A DNA stretch of 64,000 bases from the NCBI RefSeq assembly GCF_014207595.1, contig NZ_JACHGY010000001.1:124001-188000 (forward strand), written 5' to 3'. The DNA comes from Algisphaera agarilytica (lineage in GTDB: Bacteria; Planctomycetota; Phycisphaerae; Phycisphaerales; Phycisphaeraceae). Position numbers and translations under genes: made by a program. Numbering within the stretch: the stretch's first letter is position 1; every line of letters starts with the position of its first letter. Of this stretch, positions 51,505 to 60,361 are shown one piece after another. Below the pieces are notes generated by a model, which was not told the origin of the DNA, ran no database searches, and saw only the letters and a list, made by a program, of their open reading frames with translations.

Positions 51505-52614
51505 TCATGCCCCCGTCAGGAAGTGGCAGATATCGCCATCCTGCACAACGTACGCCTTACCCTCCGCCCGCAGCTTGCCCGCGTCGCGGATGGCTTTTTC
51601 TTCTTTGTGTTGGACCAGGTCGTCCAGCGTGTAGACCTCGGCGCGGATGAACTTGGCTTCGAAGTCGGTGTGGATGACGCCCGCGGCCTGGGGGGCGGTG
51701 GCACCGATGGGGATGGTCCAGGCGCGGACCTCTTTTTCCCCGGCGGTGAAGTAGCTCTGGTAGCCCAGCAGCTTGTACGCGGCGCGGGCCAGCGCGGCGA
51801 GGGCGGGCTCTTCGAGGCCGACGCTCTCGAGCATCTCGTCGCGGTCGGCGTCGTCCAGCTCGGCGAGCTCGCTCTCGAGCTTCGCACACACCGGCACGAC
51901 CGCGCCGCCCTCTTCCTCGGCCCGGGCGCGGACCCGGCTGACGAGCTCGCCTTCGCCGTGGAGGTCGTCCTCGTCGACGTTGGCGACGTAGAGCACCTGC
52001 TTGGCGGTGATGAAGCCGAAGCTCTTGAGGGCCTTGAGCTCTTCGGGGTCGAGCGAGCCGGAGGCGATGAGGTTGCGGATGGGTTTGCCTTCAGCCAGGA
52101 CGGGCTGGCATTTCTGCAGGAGCGCGAGGCGGGCCTTGGCGTCCTTGTCGCCGGACTTGGCGTTACGGGCGGCTTTTTGGAGGGCGCTGTCGACGGTGGC
52201 GAGGTCCGAGAGCATCAGCTCGGTGTCGATGACCTCGATATCGCGGATGGGGTCGACGCTGCCGTCGACGTGGGTGATGTCGTCGTCTTCGAAACAGCGG
52301 ACCACGTGCAGGATCGCGTCGACCGAGCGGATGTGGCTGAGGAACTTGTTGCCCAGGCCCTCGCCCTCGGAAGCGCCCTTGACGATGCCCGCGATGTCCA
52401 CGAGGCGGAGCGCCGCGGGGATGACTTTTTGGGGCGGGATGTACTGGGTGATGGTGTCCAGTCGGCCGTCGGGCACGGGGACGACGCCGACGTTGGGCTC
52501 GATGGTGCAGAACGGGAAGTTCTCGCTGGGGATGCCCGCGCTGGTGAGGGCGTTGAAGAGTGTGGATTTACCCACGTTCGGTAGGCCGACGATTCCTGCT
52601 TCCATGGGCGGCAT
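51505..52614 (-). CDS. ychF: Ribosome-associated P-loop ATPase YchF
   Basis: 369 residues (366 if the ATG at 52605 is used; neither has a clear ribosome site). [20 protein letters not shown] is the OBG-family P loop, with the ATP-specific NxxE-type region [12 protein letters not shown] (in place of the GTPase NKxD). [20 protein letters not shown] is switch II, and the C-terminal TGS domain [15 protein letters not shown]...ADFEAKF ends with the usual GDICHFLTG-like tail ([11 protein letters not shown]). It hydrolyses ATP on the 70S ribosome and affects translation initiation and stress. Conserved housekeeping gene. Confidence 0.96.
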   Translation of the reverse strand: MPPMEAGIVGLPNVGKSTLFNALTSAGIPSENFPFCTIEPNVGVVPVPDGRLDTITQYIPPQKVIPAALRLVDIAGIVKGASEGEGLGNKFLSHIRSVDAILHVVRCFEDDDITHVDGSVDPIRDIEVIDTELMLSDLATVDSALQKAARNAKSGDKDAKARLALLQKCQPVLAEGKPIRNLIASGSLDPEELKALKSFGFITAKQVLYVANVDEDDLHGEGELVSRVRARAEEEGGAVVPVCAKLESELAELDDADRDEMLESVGLEEPALAALARAAYKLLGYQSYFTAGEKEVRAWTIPIGATAPQAAGVIHTDFEAKFIRAEVYTLDDLVQHKEEKAIRDAGKLRAEGKAYVVQDGDICHFLTGA

Positions 52615-52626
52615 GATAACGACGAC

Positions 52627-52665
52627 GCCCCGCCCCTGCCGGAGGTCACTCGGCGGGGGCGGGGC
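52627..52665. terminator. Strong G+C hairpin between the sigma-factor operon and ychF
   Basis: GCCCCGCCCC (52627-52636) and GGGGCGGGGC (52656-52665) pair perfectly over 10 bp, with CCG/CGG inside. On the minus strand it follows the stop at 52716 by 51 bases but is not followed by a T-tract, and ychF begins only 12 bases later. It could be a Rho-independent variant, or a structure in the ychF leader. Confidence 0.5.
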
Positions 52666-52715
52666 AAGGTGTTTTCAGTCGGATTGGCGTGGGAAAGGTG
52701 TCCCCATGGTCCGCG

Positions 52716-53990
52716 TTATTCGCTTGAGTTGAAAGGCAGGTCCTTGGCGTCAACGCCGATCTTGACCGAGAGGTCGCCGAAGACGACGGTGTAGCCCGGG
52801 GTTTCGGTGGGGTTCCAGGCACAGAGCATCGCCTCGCCGTCGCCCTGCTTCACACCGCGGCCCAGCCAGTGGTAGTCGAGGTCCTGCAGGAAGCTGAGGT
52901 ACAAGCCGGTGCGGCCAACGATCTCGCCGATCTTCTGCCCCTCGGCCTGCATCTGTTGTTGGTCGAGGCCGGTCTTGCCGGTGACCTCTTCGATGAGCCC
53001 GGCCCAGTATCGGCCCATGCCCTCGTCGTCGAGCCCGTCGGGGTGCATCACTTTGCCCACGGCGAAGTAGGACAGTGCATCAAACTGATCGGGGTAGACA
53101 CCGTTGTTGGCATAGGCGAAGAGCTGCAAGACGATCTTGAGGTCTTCGACGCCGTCCTGCTGCACACTGATCTCGTGTGTGCGGTAGCCCTCGGGTACTT
53201 TCAGCTCGAACAGCGACGCATCCAGGGCCGGGTTCCAGACGAACTGATCGATCACCAAGCCGGTTTTACTGTCGGCCGTCGCTTCGCGATGGACCATCTC
53301 CGAACGGACCGGCAGGTTGGTGCTGGGGTCTACCCACATGCTGCCTTCGTACTCCCCCTGGGAAAAGTCGTAGCGGAGCAGCAAGACGCCGTCGATCTCT
53401 TCCTCGCCGATCAGCACAGAGTTGCCATCGGAGATGTTTCGGAATTCTTCGACGATGTCATCGGGGATCTGGCCTTCGGGCAAACCGGACATGTCGGCAA
53501 ACGAGGCGAGCCGATCGGCTTCAACGAGCGACATGATGCGCTGCTCAGAGAAGTCAATCACGCTGATGATGTCCTGGCCAAACATGGTCAGCTTCTGCCG
53601 CATGTGGCCGGGGCTTTTCACCCAGCAATCAACGGCGATCTCGCCCTGATCGCTGTTCATGGTCATGGTGAAGGTGGCGGTCTGGATGGCGTTGAGCTGT
53701 TCGCGGACCTGGGCGTAGGCCGGGCTGGGCGCAGCGCCGAGGAAGACGATCGAGAGCATCACGGCCAAGCCCGCTACAGCGGCGGCCGAAAGTGGAGCAA
53801 TAAATTTCATCGCGGGTCTCCGGTAAAACGGGAGCGGACGCGGAGCCGACGGGGACGAAGACGAAGCGGCTTCGAGGGCCGCGACCGTCTGGGCGACCTC
53901 CGGCATCGGCGGGACCTCCACGCCGTCAAACGCCGTGACGACGTCTTGAATCAACGCATCGTGCTCGGGTTGAGGGTGTTCTTGGGTCAT
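52716..53990 (-). CDS. Membrane-anchored LolA/MucB-like protein, probable anti-sigma partner
   Basis: 424 residues. The cytoplasmic N-terminus (about 1-65) precedes one transmembrane helix ([20 protein letters not shown], about 67-87). Outside, residues 95-270 carry LolA-fold strands ([40 protein letters not shown]) typical of DUF2092/MucB-like lipoprotein-sensing domains, and the rest forms an unrecognised C-terminal domain. The gene overlaps the ECF sigma gene by 4 bases (ATGA). This is the standard position of an anti-sigma factor; a classic anti-sigma zinc motif is not seen, so it may bind sigma through a different N-terminal segment. Confidence 0.75.
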   Translation of the reverse strand: MTQEHPQPEHDALIQDVVTAFDGVEVPPMPEVAQTVAALEAASSSSPSAPRPLPFYRRPAMKFIAPLSAAAVAGLAVMLSIVFLGAAPSPAYAQVREQLNAIQTATFTMTMNSDQGEIAVDCWVKSPGHMRQKLTMFGQDIISVIDFSEQRIMSLVEADRLASFADMSGLPEGQIPDDIVEEFRNISDGNSVLIGEEEIDGVLLLRYDFSQGEYEGSMWVDPSTNLPVRSEMVHREATADSKTGLVIDQFVWNPALDASLFELKVPEGYRTHEISVQQDGVEDLKIVLQLFAYANNGVYPDQFDALSYFAVGKVMHPDGLDDEGMGRYWAGLIEEVTGKTGLDQQQMQAEGQKIGEIVGRTGLYLSFLQDLDYHWLGRGVKQGDGEAMLCAWNPTETPGYTVVFGDLSVKIGVDAKDLPFNSSE

Positions 53991-54523
53991 CGCGGAACTC
54001 CGGAGGTGAAGTCGTTGTTCTGGCGGACAGAGGCGGGCAGGTCTTGCTGAAGGCGGGCCACCGCGCGGTGGATGAGGACGCTGACGTTGCGGGGCGTGGT
54101 TCCGAGCCGATCGGCGATTTCGGGGTTGTCCATCTGCTCGAAGTGCCGCAACGCAAACGCCTCGGCCTGGCGATCGGGGATGCGTGCCAACACGTCCCGG
54201 ACCGCGTCGACCAATTCAAGGTGCACGATTTGGGAACCTTGCCCCGGAGCATGGCTCGTCACCACGTGCTCGGGGTCGACCCCGCTGTGCTCACGCGACC
54301 GGGCTCGCACCCGGGCCCGCAGCGCATCGATGGCCTTGCGTGTGCCTATCGTCCGCAGCATCGCCTGCCAGTTCTCGACCGGGGCCGATTCAGACATCTT
54401 CATCGCCGCCAGGAAGGTCTCCTGGTAGCAGTCCCGTGCCAAGTCCGCGTCGCCCAGCAGACGGTAAACCGTCTTCCAGACCACGGGGCCGTGCTCGGTC
54501 ACGATGTTGTGCCAATCGGTCAA
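53987..54523 (-). CDS. ECF-type RNA polymerase sigma factor
   Basis: 178 residues from a TTG at 54523 preceded by AGGAG eight bases upstream. A GTG at 54562 would add 13 residues but has no ribosome site. Sigma-2 is seen in VYRLLGDADLARDCYQETFL and the -10 recognition helix AMLRTIGTRKAIDALRAR. Sigma-4 is in VLARIPDRQAEAFALRHFEQ and the HTH PEIADRLGTTPRNVSVLIHR. It is coupled to a membrane protein that likely sequesters it, forming an envelope-stress-type switch. The regulon is unknown. Confidence 0.9.
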   Translation of the reverse strand: MTDWHNIVTEHGPVVWKTVYRLLGDADLARDCYQETFLAAMKMSESAPVENWQAMLRTIGTRKAIDALRARVRARSREHSGVDPEHVVTSHAPGQGSQIVHLELVDAVRDVLARIPDRQAEAFALRHFEQMDNPEIADRLGTTPRNVSVLIHRAVARLQQDLPASVRQNNDFTSGVPR

Positions 54524-54672
54524 ACAGTCGGCTCCTGACGGCCGGGGAACGTCCCCAGCCACCAGAGTAGTCGTGGGGCTCGGCGAAACGTTGCGCGCGT
54601 CACAAGAAATTCCTGAAATCGCACAAAAAGTGTGTTCATTGAAGCGTTTAGCGGAGTGTCTATGGTGGGGCC

Positions 54673-55812
54673 ATGCATGGAAGGAACGCCCCGCGTTACG
54701 CCTTGTCTGACGCCGCGCACAGCCCGCTGCTCGTGTTCTACGAGGTCACGCGGGCCTGCGATTTGGCTTGCCGCCACTGCCGCGCCCGGGCCATGCCCCA
54801 CGCCCACCCGCACGAGCTCTCGACCGCCGGTTCGCTGTCGCTTCTCGAAGACCTCGCCAACTTTCCGAAGCCGCCGATGCTCGTGCTGACGGGCGGCGAC
54901 CCGTTTGCGCGAGCCGACCTTTTCACGCTGATCGAGTATGCGGTGTCTTTGGGGCTGCACACCTCGCTCGCGCCGTCCGCCACGCCGCGGGTGAGCGGGC
55001 CGTTGCTGCGTGAAGCTCAACGGTGTGGCGTGCAACGGTTGTCGATCTCGATCGACTCGGCCGACGCGGATTGGCACGACCGGTTCCGCGGCGAGGCGGG
55101 CACGTTTAACGATGGGCTACGCATCCTGCGCGACTGCCAGGCGATGGGCCTGTCCACACAGGTCAACACCACGGTGATGCCGGGCAACCTGGATCAGCTC
55201 ACCGCGATCGCCGACCTGGTCGAATCGGTCGGTGCGGCGATGTGGTCGGTGTTCTTCCTTGTGCCGACCGGGCGGGCGTATCGGGAAGACCGACTTTCGG
55301 GCAACCAGACGGATGAGGTCTTCGATCTACTGTGGCGTCTGGCGAAGACCCGGCCGTTTGCGATCAAGACCACCGAAGCCCCGTTCTACCGCCGGTTTGT
55401 GAAACAACGGATGGGCGACCCGATGCGGCCGCAACCTGGCAAGGCCGACGGGCCACGACCGCCCGCCCGCTCGCCGCTGGGCATCAACGACGGCAAGGGC
55501 ATCTGCTTCATCAGCCATCGCGGCGAGGTGCAGCCGTCGGGCTTCCTGCCGTTGGTGGCCGGACGTTTCCCCGAGCAGTCCGTCGTGGATGTGTATCAGC
55601 ACCACCCGACCTTCGTCGCGCTGCGCGACCCCGAACAGCTCAAGGGCAAGTGCGGCCGATGCGGATACAAATCAATCTGCGGCGGATCGCGTGCCCGGGC
55701 CTATGCCGTGAGCCGCGACTACCTGGGTGAGGAACCCGACTGCCCGTACCAACCCGACCTTGATCCCGAAGCGACTCCCGCTTCGATCCCTTTGGAGATT
55801 CGTCATGTTTAG
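54673..55812 (+). CDS. Radical SAM/SPASM protein (TIGR04053-like)
   Basis: 379 residues. VFYEVTRACDLACRHCRARA holds the CxxxCxxC cluster (about residues 29-36). PPMLVLTGGDPFARADLFTL, SLAPSATPRVSG and RLSISIDSADADWHDRFRGE follow the TIGR04053 pattern. The C-terminal SPASM-type cysteines are in GKCGRCGYKSICGGSRARA (about 325-345) with a further Cys in EPDCPYQP. Such enzymes take part in heme-type or peptide modification. It overlaps the next radical SAM gene by 8 bases, so the pair works together, possibly in an alternative heme (Ahb) or heme-d1-type route. The pathway partners AhbA/B are absent here. Confidence 0.85.
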   Translation: MHGRNAPRYALSDAAHSPLLVFYEVTRACDLACRHCRARAMPHAHPHELSTAGSLSLLEDLANFPKPPMLVLTGGDPFARADLFTLIEYAVSLGLHTSLAPSATPRVSGPLLREAQRCGVQRLSISIDSADADWHDRFRGEAGTFNDGLRILRDCQAMGLSTQVNTTVMPGNLDQLTAIADLVESVGAAMWSVFFLVPTGRAYREDRLSGNQTDEVFDLLWRLAKTRPFAIKTTEAPFYRRFVKQRMGDPMRPQPGKADGPRPPARSPLGINDGKGICFISHRGEVQPSGFLPLVAGRFPEQSVVDVYQHHPTFVALRDPEQLKGKCGRCGYKSICGGSRARAYAVSRDYLGEEPDCPYQPDLDPEATPASIPLEIRHV

Positions 55813-57061
55813 TGTGAGCAACATCCTCTGCAACCATCAGGCCGGCAACGAAAAACTGCGCTACGGCCACCGCAAGGCCGACCGCGCCCCGGGCGACAAC
55901 GCGCCCCGGCCGGTCGTGGTCTGGGCGGTGACCCGGGCGTGCAACCTCAAGTGTGTCCACTGCTACGCCAACGCCGACGCCAGCGCCGCGCCCAACGAGC
56001 TGACCTACCGCGAGGGCTGCGAGCTGCTTGACCAACTCAAGGAGTTTGGTGCCCCGGCGGTCCTGTTCTCAGGCGGCGAACCCCTGGTCCGCGACGACAC
56101 GCTCGACCTCATGGCCTACGCCCGCCAACTCGGCCTGCCCTGCACGCTCTCGACCAACGGCCTGCTCATCGACAGCATCACCGCGGCCCGCCTCGCCGAA
56201 CTCGGCGTGAAATACGTCGGCATCTCGCTCGACGGCATCGGCAAAACCCACGACAAGCTCCGCGGGCAACGCGGCGCGTTCGAGAAAACCCTCAACGCCA
56301 TCCGCCGGTGCCAACGCCACGGCCTGAAGGTCGGCGTGCGCTTCACCGTCCACCGCTTCAACCTCGACCACCTCGACCAGATCTTCGAGCTCTGCGTCCG
56401 CGAGAACATCGGCCGCCTCTGCGTCTACCACCTCGCCTATGCGGGACGTGGTGGCAAGATGCAGCTCGCCGACCTGACCAAGGATCAGACCCGGCATGCG
56501 GTGGACCGCATCTTCGAACTGACCCAGCAGTTCCATGATCGCGGCACGCCTTTGGAGGTGCTGACCGTGGGCAACCACGCCGACGCGGCCTACGCCGTGA
56601 TGGCCCTGGAGCAGACCGACCCGGCCCGCGCTGCGGCCATCGCCAAGCGTCTCTCGGCCACGGGCGGCAACCGCTCGGGGGCCAACATCTGCTCGGTCAG
56701 CCCCGAGGGCGATGTGCACTACGACCAGTTCTCCTGGCACTACCCCGTGGGCAACGTCCGCGAACAGACCTTCCGCGAGATCTGGGGCGAGCAGCCGACC
56801 GACGTCCGACTCAATCAACTCCGCACCCGCCCCGAGGGCCTGCCCCAGCGCTGCAGCGATTGCCGGTTCCTGAAACTGTGCAACGGCAACCTCCGCACCC
56901 GGGCCGAGGCCGCCACCGGCGACTGGATGGGCGTCGACCCGTCGTGCTACCTGGATGAATACGAGATCGCCCACCGTGAAGTCCACTGCGGCGAGCTGCT
57001 CACGGCCAGCCGTTCGGGGCCCTCGATCGGAGCACGTTTCCAGGCGGATTGGGACGGCTGA
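55805..57061 (+). CDS. Radical SAM protein, AhbC/NirJ-like
   Basis: 418 residues from the ATG at 55805, with GGAG 8 bases upstream. MFSVSNILCNHQAGNEKLRY is the NirJ/AhbC type of start. The cluster motif CNLKCVHCYANADA is at about residues 45-52, with FSGGEPLVRDDTLDLM and VGISLDGIGKTHDKLRGQRG following. The C-terminal cluster cysteines are in ANICSVSPEGDVHYDQ, RCSDCRFLKLCNGN and DPSCYLDEYE. AhbC removes acetate side chains from didecarboxysiroheme in the alternative heme pathway; NirJ makes the d1 precursor. The neighbour overlaps, and gyrA follows. Confidence 0.87.
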   Translation: MFSVSNILCNHQAGNEKLRYGHRKADRAPGDNAPRPVVVWAVTRACNLKCVHCYANADASAAPNELTYREGCELLDQLKEFGAPAVLFSGGEPLVRDDTLDLMAYARQLGLPCTLSTNGLLIDSITAARLAELGVKYVGISLDGIGKTHDKLRGQRGAFEKTLNAIRRCQRHGLKVGVRFTVHRFNLDHLDQIFELCVRENIGRLCVYHLAYAGRGGKMQLADLTKDQTRHAVDRIFELTQQFHDRGTPLEVLTVGNHADAAYAVMALEQTDPARAAAIAKRLSATGGNRSGANICSVSPEGDVHYDQFSWHYPVGNVREQTFREIWGEQPTDVRLNQLRTRPEGLPQRCSDCRFLKLCNGNLRTRAEAATGDWMGVDPSCYLDEYEIAHREVHCGELLTASRSGPSIGARFQADWDG

Positions 57062-57189
57062 AAACAGCTCATCGGGCTGAGTCCGGAGGACGCTGGACGG
57101 CGGCAGAGACGGCTTGATTCGGGTACAATTAGGGCTTGATCCACGGGCGAAAACCGCCCCGTGAAGCCCCTTGTTGGAACCCTTGATTC

Positions 57190-59886
57190 ATGGCCGAAAC
57201 GCCCCCCACCGACCTGCCCGAAGACGATCAGAACCCCGACGAAACCCCCGCTGAGGGCATCGGCGACGGCCCCGTGATCGGCGGCAAGGTCCAGGACCTC
57301 GCGATCGAGCGCGAGCTGGCCGACAGCTACCTGACTTATGCGATGTCGACCATCGTGGACCGGGCGTTGCCGGACGTGCGCGACGGGCTCAAACCGTCGC
57401 TGCGCCGCATCCTCGTGGCGATGAACGACCTCAATCTCCGCCCCGGCAGCAAGCACCGGAAGTGCGCCAAGATCGTCGGCGACACCACCGGCAACTACCA
57501 CCCCCACGGCGACCAATCCGTCTACGCCGCCCTCGTCGGCATGGCCCAGGACTGGAAGATGCGCCACCCCATGGTTGACCCGCAGGGCAACTTCGGCAGC
57601 GTCGACCCCGACCCCCCCGCCGCGATGCGTTACACCGAGGCCCGCATGGCCGCGCCCGCCGCGGACATGCTCGAAGACCTCAAGCTCGACACCGTCGACT
57701 GGCAGGACAACTACGACGGCGTCATGCAGGAGCCCACCGTCCTGCCCGGCAAGTTCCCGAACCTCTTGGTCAACGGCAGCCTGGGCATCGCCGTGGGCAT
57801 GGCCACCAGCCTCGCCCCGCACAACCTCGGCGAGGTGTGTGACGCGATCACCGCCGTGGTGAACAACCCCGACATCGAACTGCCCGAGCTGATGCAGATC
57901 ATCCCCGGGCCCGACTTCCCCACCGGCGGCACGATCATGGGCCGAGCGGGCATCGCTGCGTCGTACCGCACGGGCCGCGGCCGTGTCACCGTCCGCTCGA
58001 AGATCCACCACGAGACCGTGGGCAAGCAGGACCGCTTGGTCGTCACCGAATTGCCTTACCAGGTGAGCAAGGTCAACGGCGTGATCGACAAGATCGTGGC
58101 GATGAACAAGGCCGGGCGTCTGGAAGACGTGGCCGACATCGTCGACGAGTCGTCGAACCGCGGCGGCATGCGGATGGTCATCAAGCTTAAGCGCGGCGCC
58201 TCCCCCGAGGCCGTCGAAAACCAGCTTTACGCCCTCACCCCGCTGCAGTCGACCTTCAGCATGATCAACATCGCGCTGGTTAAAGGCCAACCGCGGACGC
58301 TGAGCCTGCGTCAGATGATCGACTGCTACCTCGACCACCGAGTCGAGGTCATCCGCCGCAAGACCGCGTTCTTGCTCAACAAGGCCCAGCAGGAAGCCCA
58401 CCGCATCGAGGGCTTGATCTACGCCGTCTGCGACATCGACGAAGTCATCCGGCTGATCCGCGAGTCGACGACCCGCGACGAGGCGATCGAAAAATTAATG
58501 GCCCGCGGCTTCCAGATCCCCTCCAGCCACCCGTATGCCCCGAAGATCCCCCAGCGGCTGCTGGAGGTGACGGCGGAGAACGAAACCGTCTTGACCCGCG
58601 TCCAAGCCGAGGCCATCGGCCGCCTGCAACTGATCCAGTTGGTCGGCCTCGAAATCGAAAAACTCGTCAACGACTACACCAAGCTCGTCGGCGAGATCGA
58701 AGACCTCGAAGACATCCTGGCCAACCCCAAGCGGGTCGAGGCGATCATCCTCGAACAGATCGCCGATCTCAAAGCCAAACACGCCAACCCCCGCCGCACG
58801 ATCATCGAAGACGGCGAAGCCAACGACCTCGACATGGCCGCGCTCACGCCGGTCGAGCAGGTCGTGGTGACCATCACCCACTCGGGCTACGTCAAGCGTC
58901 TACCCTCGGCCGAGTACAAGACTCAGGGCCGCGGAGGCAAGGGCGTCATCGGTTCGAAATCGAAGGAAGACGACTTCACCGAAGAAGTCTTCGTCGCCAG
59001 CACGCACGACGACCTGCTCTGCTTCACCAACACCGGCCGGGTCTTCAAGCTCAAGGTGTTCAACATCCCCGAGGCCGGGCGCACCAGCCGCGGCCGGGCG
59101 ATCGTGAACATGATCAAGCTGCAGGACGGCGAGCGGGTGGTCGAGTTCATGCCGATCGCCGACTTCGAGAAGGGCGAAGACTTCCTGCTGTTCGCCACCG
59201 CCAACGGCCTGGTGAAGCGCACCGCCCTGGCGGACTACCGCAACGTCAACAGCTCGGGCCTGATCGCGCTGAACCTCCGCGACGGCGACTCGCTCGTCGG
59301 CGTGAAGTGGGTCAGCGAAGACGACCACATCCTCCTCGGCACCGCGTCGGGCATGGCCATCCGCTTCCAGGCCGAGGACGCACGGGCGATGGGCCGTAAC
59401 GCCAGCGGCGTGAAGGGCATCGACCTGTCCAAGGACGACAAGGTCGTCGGCGTCATCCGCTGTGCCCCCGAGAACAACGCGGCCGACCTACTGACCGTTA
59501 CCGAAAACGGCTACGGCAAGCGGACCCCGCTGATCGAGTACCTCGTCCAATCCGAAGACGGCAGCACCCGGCCGCAGGGACGCGGCGGCAAGGGCCGACG
59601 CGACATCCAGACCACCGCCCGCAACGGCAACGTGGTCGCTCTGCGTCGCATTACCGAGGCCGACGACCTGATGCTGATCACGGTCAACGGCATGATCGTC
59701 CGCATCAACGCCGGGACCGTCCGCCAGACCAAACGTGCCTCGGCGGGTGTCCGCGTCATCAGCCTGGCCTCCGGCGACAAGCTCGTCGGTGTGGCCCGGG
59801 TCAAAGACGAAGACAACCAGGACGACTCCGGGCCTTCCGACAACGGCTCAGCTTCTACCGAAGACACCGAGTCCACCGACGAATAG
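57190..59886 (+). CDS. gyrA: DNA gyrase subunit A
   Basis: 898 residues. An acidic leader of about 30 residues precedes the normal start (DLAIERELADSYLTYAMSTI). The catalytic Tyr148 is in AAMRYTEARM, which forms the DNA phosphodiester link. The GyrA box is TQGRGGKG (about 577-584), so this is gyrase A, not ParC. The C-terminal pinwheel contains repeated GRGG/ASGVK-like blades, and the tail is acidic. In YHPHGDQSVYAALVGMAQDW, residues equivalent to E. coli Ser83 and Asp87 are Gln109 and Ala113, positions where quinolones bind. It works with GyrB to introduce negative supercoils. Confidence 0.96.
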   Translation: MAETPPTDLPEDDQNPDETPAEGIGDGPVIGGKVQDLAIERELADSYLTYAMSTIVDRALPDVRDGLKPSLRRILVAMNDLNLRPGSKHRKCAKIVGDTTGNYHPHGDQSVYAALVGMAQDWKMRHPMVDPQGNFGSVDPDPPAAMRYTEARMAAPAADMLEDLKLDTVDWQDNYDGVMQEPTVLPGKFPNLLVNGSLGIAVGMATSLAPHNLGEVCDAITAVVNNPDIELPELMQIIPGPDFPTGGTIMGRAGIAASYRTGRGRVTVRSKIHHETVGKQDRLVVTELPYQVSKVNGVIDKIVAMNKAGRLEDVADIVDESSNRGGMRMVIKLKRGASPEAVENQLYALTPLQSTFSMINIALVKGQPRTLSLRQMIDCYLDHRVEVIRRKTAFLLNKAQQEAHRIEGLIYAVCDIDEVIRLIRESTTRDEAIEKLMARGFQIPSSHPYAPKIPQRLLEVTAENETVLTRVQAEAIGRLQLIQLVGLEIEKLVNDYTKLVGEIEDLEDILANPKRVEAIILEQIADLKAKHANPRRTIIEDGEANDLDMAALTPVEQVVVTITHSGYVKRLPSAEYKTQGRGGKGVIGSKSKEDDFTEEVFVASTHDDLLCFTNTGRVFKLKVFNIPEAGRTSRGRAIVNMIKLQDGERVVEFMPIADFEKGEDFLLFATANGLVKRTALADYRNVNSSGLIALNLRDGDSLVGVKWVSEDDHILLGTASGMAIRFQAEDARAMGRNASGVKGIDLSKDDKVVGVIRCAPENNAADLLTVTENGYGKRTPLIEYLVQSEDGSTRPQGRGGKGRRDIQTTARNGNVVALRRITEADDLMLITVNGMIVRINAGTVRQTKRASAGVRVISLASGDKLVGVARVKDEDNQDDSGPSDNGSASTEDTESTDE

Positions 59887-59925
59887 TTCCCCTCACCCAC
59901 CGACCCGTTTGAATGAGGAATCCGT

Positions 59926-60264
59926 ATGCCGCTGCAAAAATGGTCTGATCAGATCTGGGTGAGCCAGATGTCACAGGAACCTTCGTTCTCCGAAGAGATC
60001 GAAGTCCTCAAAACCCAATACGCCGCCGCGGACGAACCACCGCATGTGGTGATCGACCTGTCCCAAGTGCCGGTTCTGAACAGCTCGAATATCTCGCAGA
60101 TGCTGGAGATCCGAAAGCTCGCCACCGATCAGGGCCGGAAGGTCAAAATCGCCGGTCCGACCGATGCGGTGTGGTCGGTCTTCCTGACGGCGAGCCTGGA
60201 CAAGGTGTTCGAGTTTTCCCAAGACACCTCGATCGCACTGGCGGAGCTGCAGATCCTCGGGTGA
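59926..60264 (+). CDS. STAS-domain protein (anti-anti-sigma-like)
   Basis: 112 residues. The STAS core is VVIDLSQVPVLNSSNISQML, with Ser-Ser-Asn where SpoIIAA-type proteins carry the phosphorylated Ser, followed by GRKVKIAGPTDAVWSVFLTA and LDKVFEFSQDTSIALAEL. Such proteins bind kinase/anti-sigma partners in partner switching; none is adjacent, so the partner is elsewhere. It follows gyrA by 39 bases and is likely co-transcribed, but its function need not relate to gyrase. Confidence 0.88.
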   Translation: MPLQKWSDQIWVSQMSQEPSFSEEIEVLKTQYAAADEPPHVVIDLSQVPVLNSSNISQMLEIRKLATDQGRKVKIAGPTDAVWSVFLTASLDKVFEFSQDTSIALAELQILG

Positions 60265-60303
60265 TCACGCCGACTGACAGCGAACACTTAACACATAAAC
60301 AAA

Positions 60304-60333
60304 ACCGGCGGCGAGTCATGGCTCGCCGCCGGT
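60304..60333. terminator. Bidirectional terminator between STAS gene and coiled-coil lipoprotein gene
   Basis: ACCGGCGGCGAG (60304-60315) and CTCGCCGCCGGT (60322-60333) pair perfectly over 12 bp. On the minus strand TTTTGTTTAT follows, a good terminator for the gene at 60362-61705. On the plus strand TGTCGTTTG follows, weaker. It lies between two convergent genes. Confidence 0.88.
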
Positions 60334-60361
60334 TGTCGTTTGTCTTGAATGGCACCGGTGA

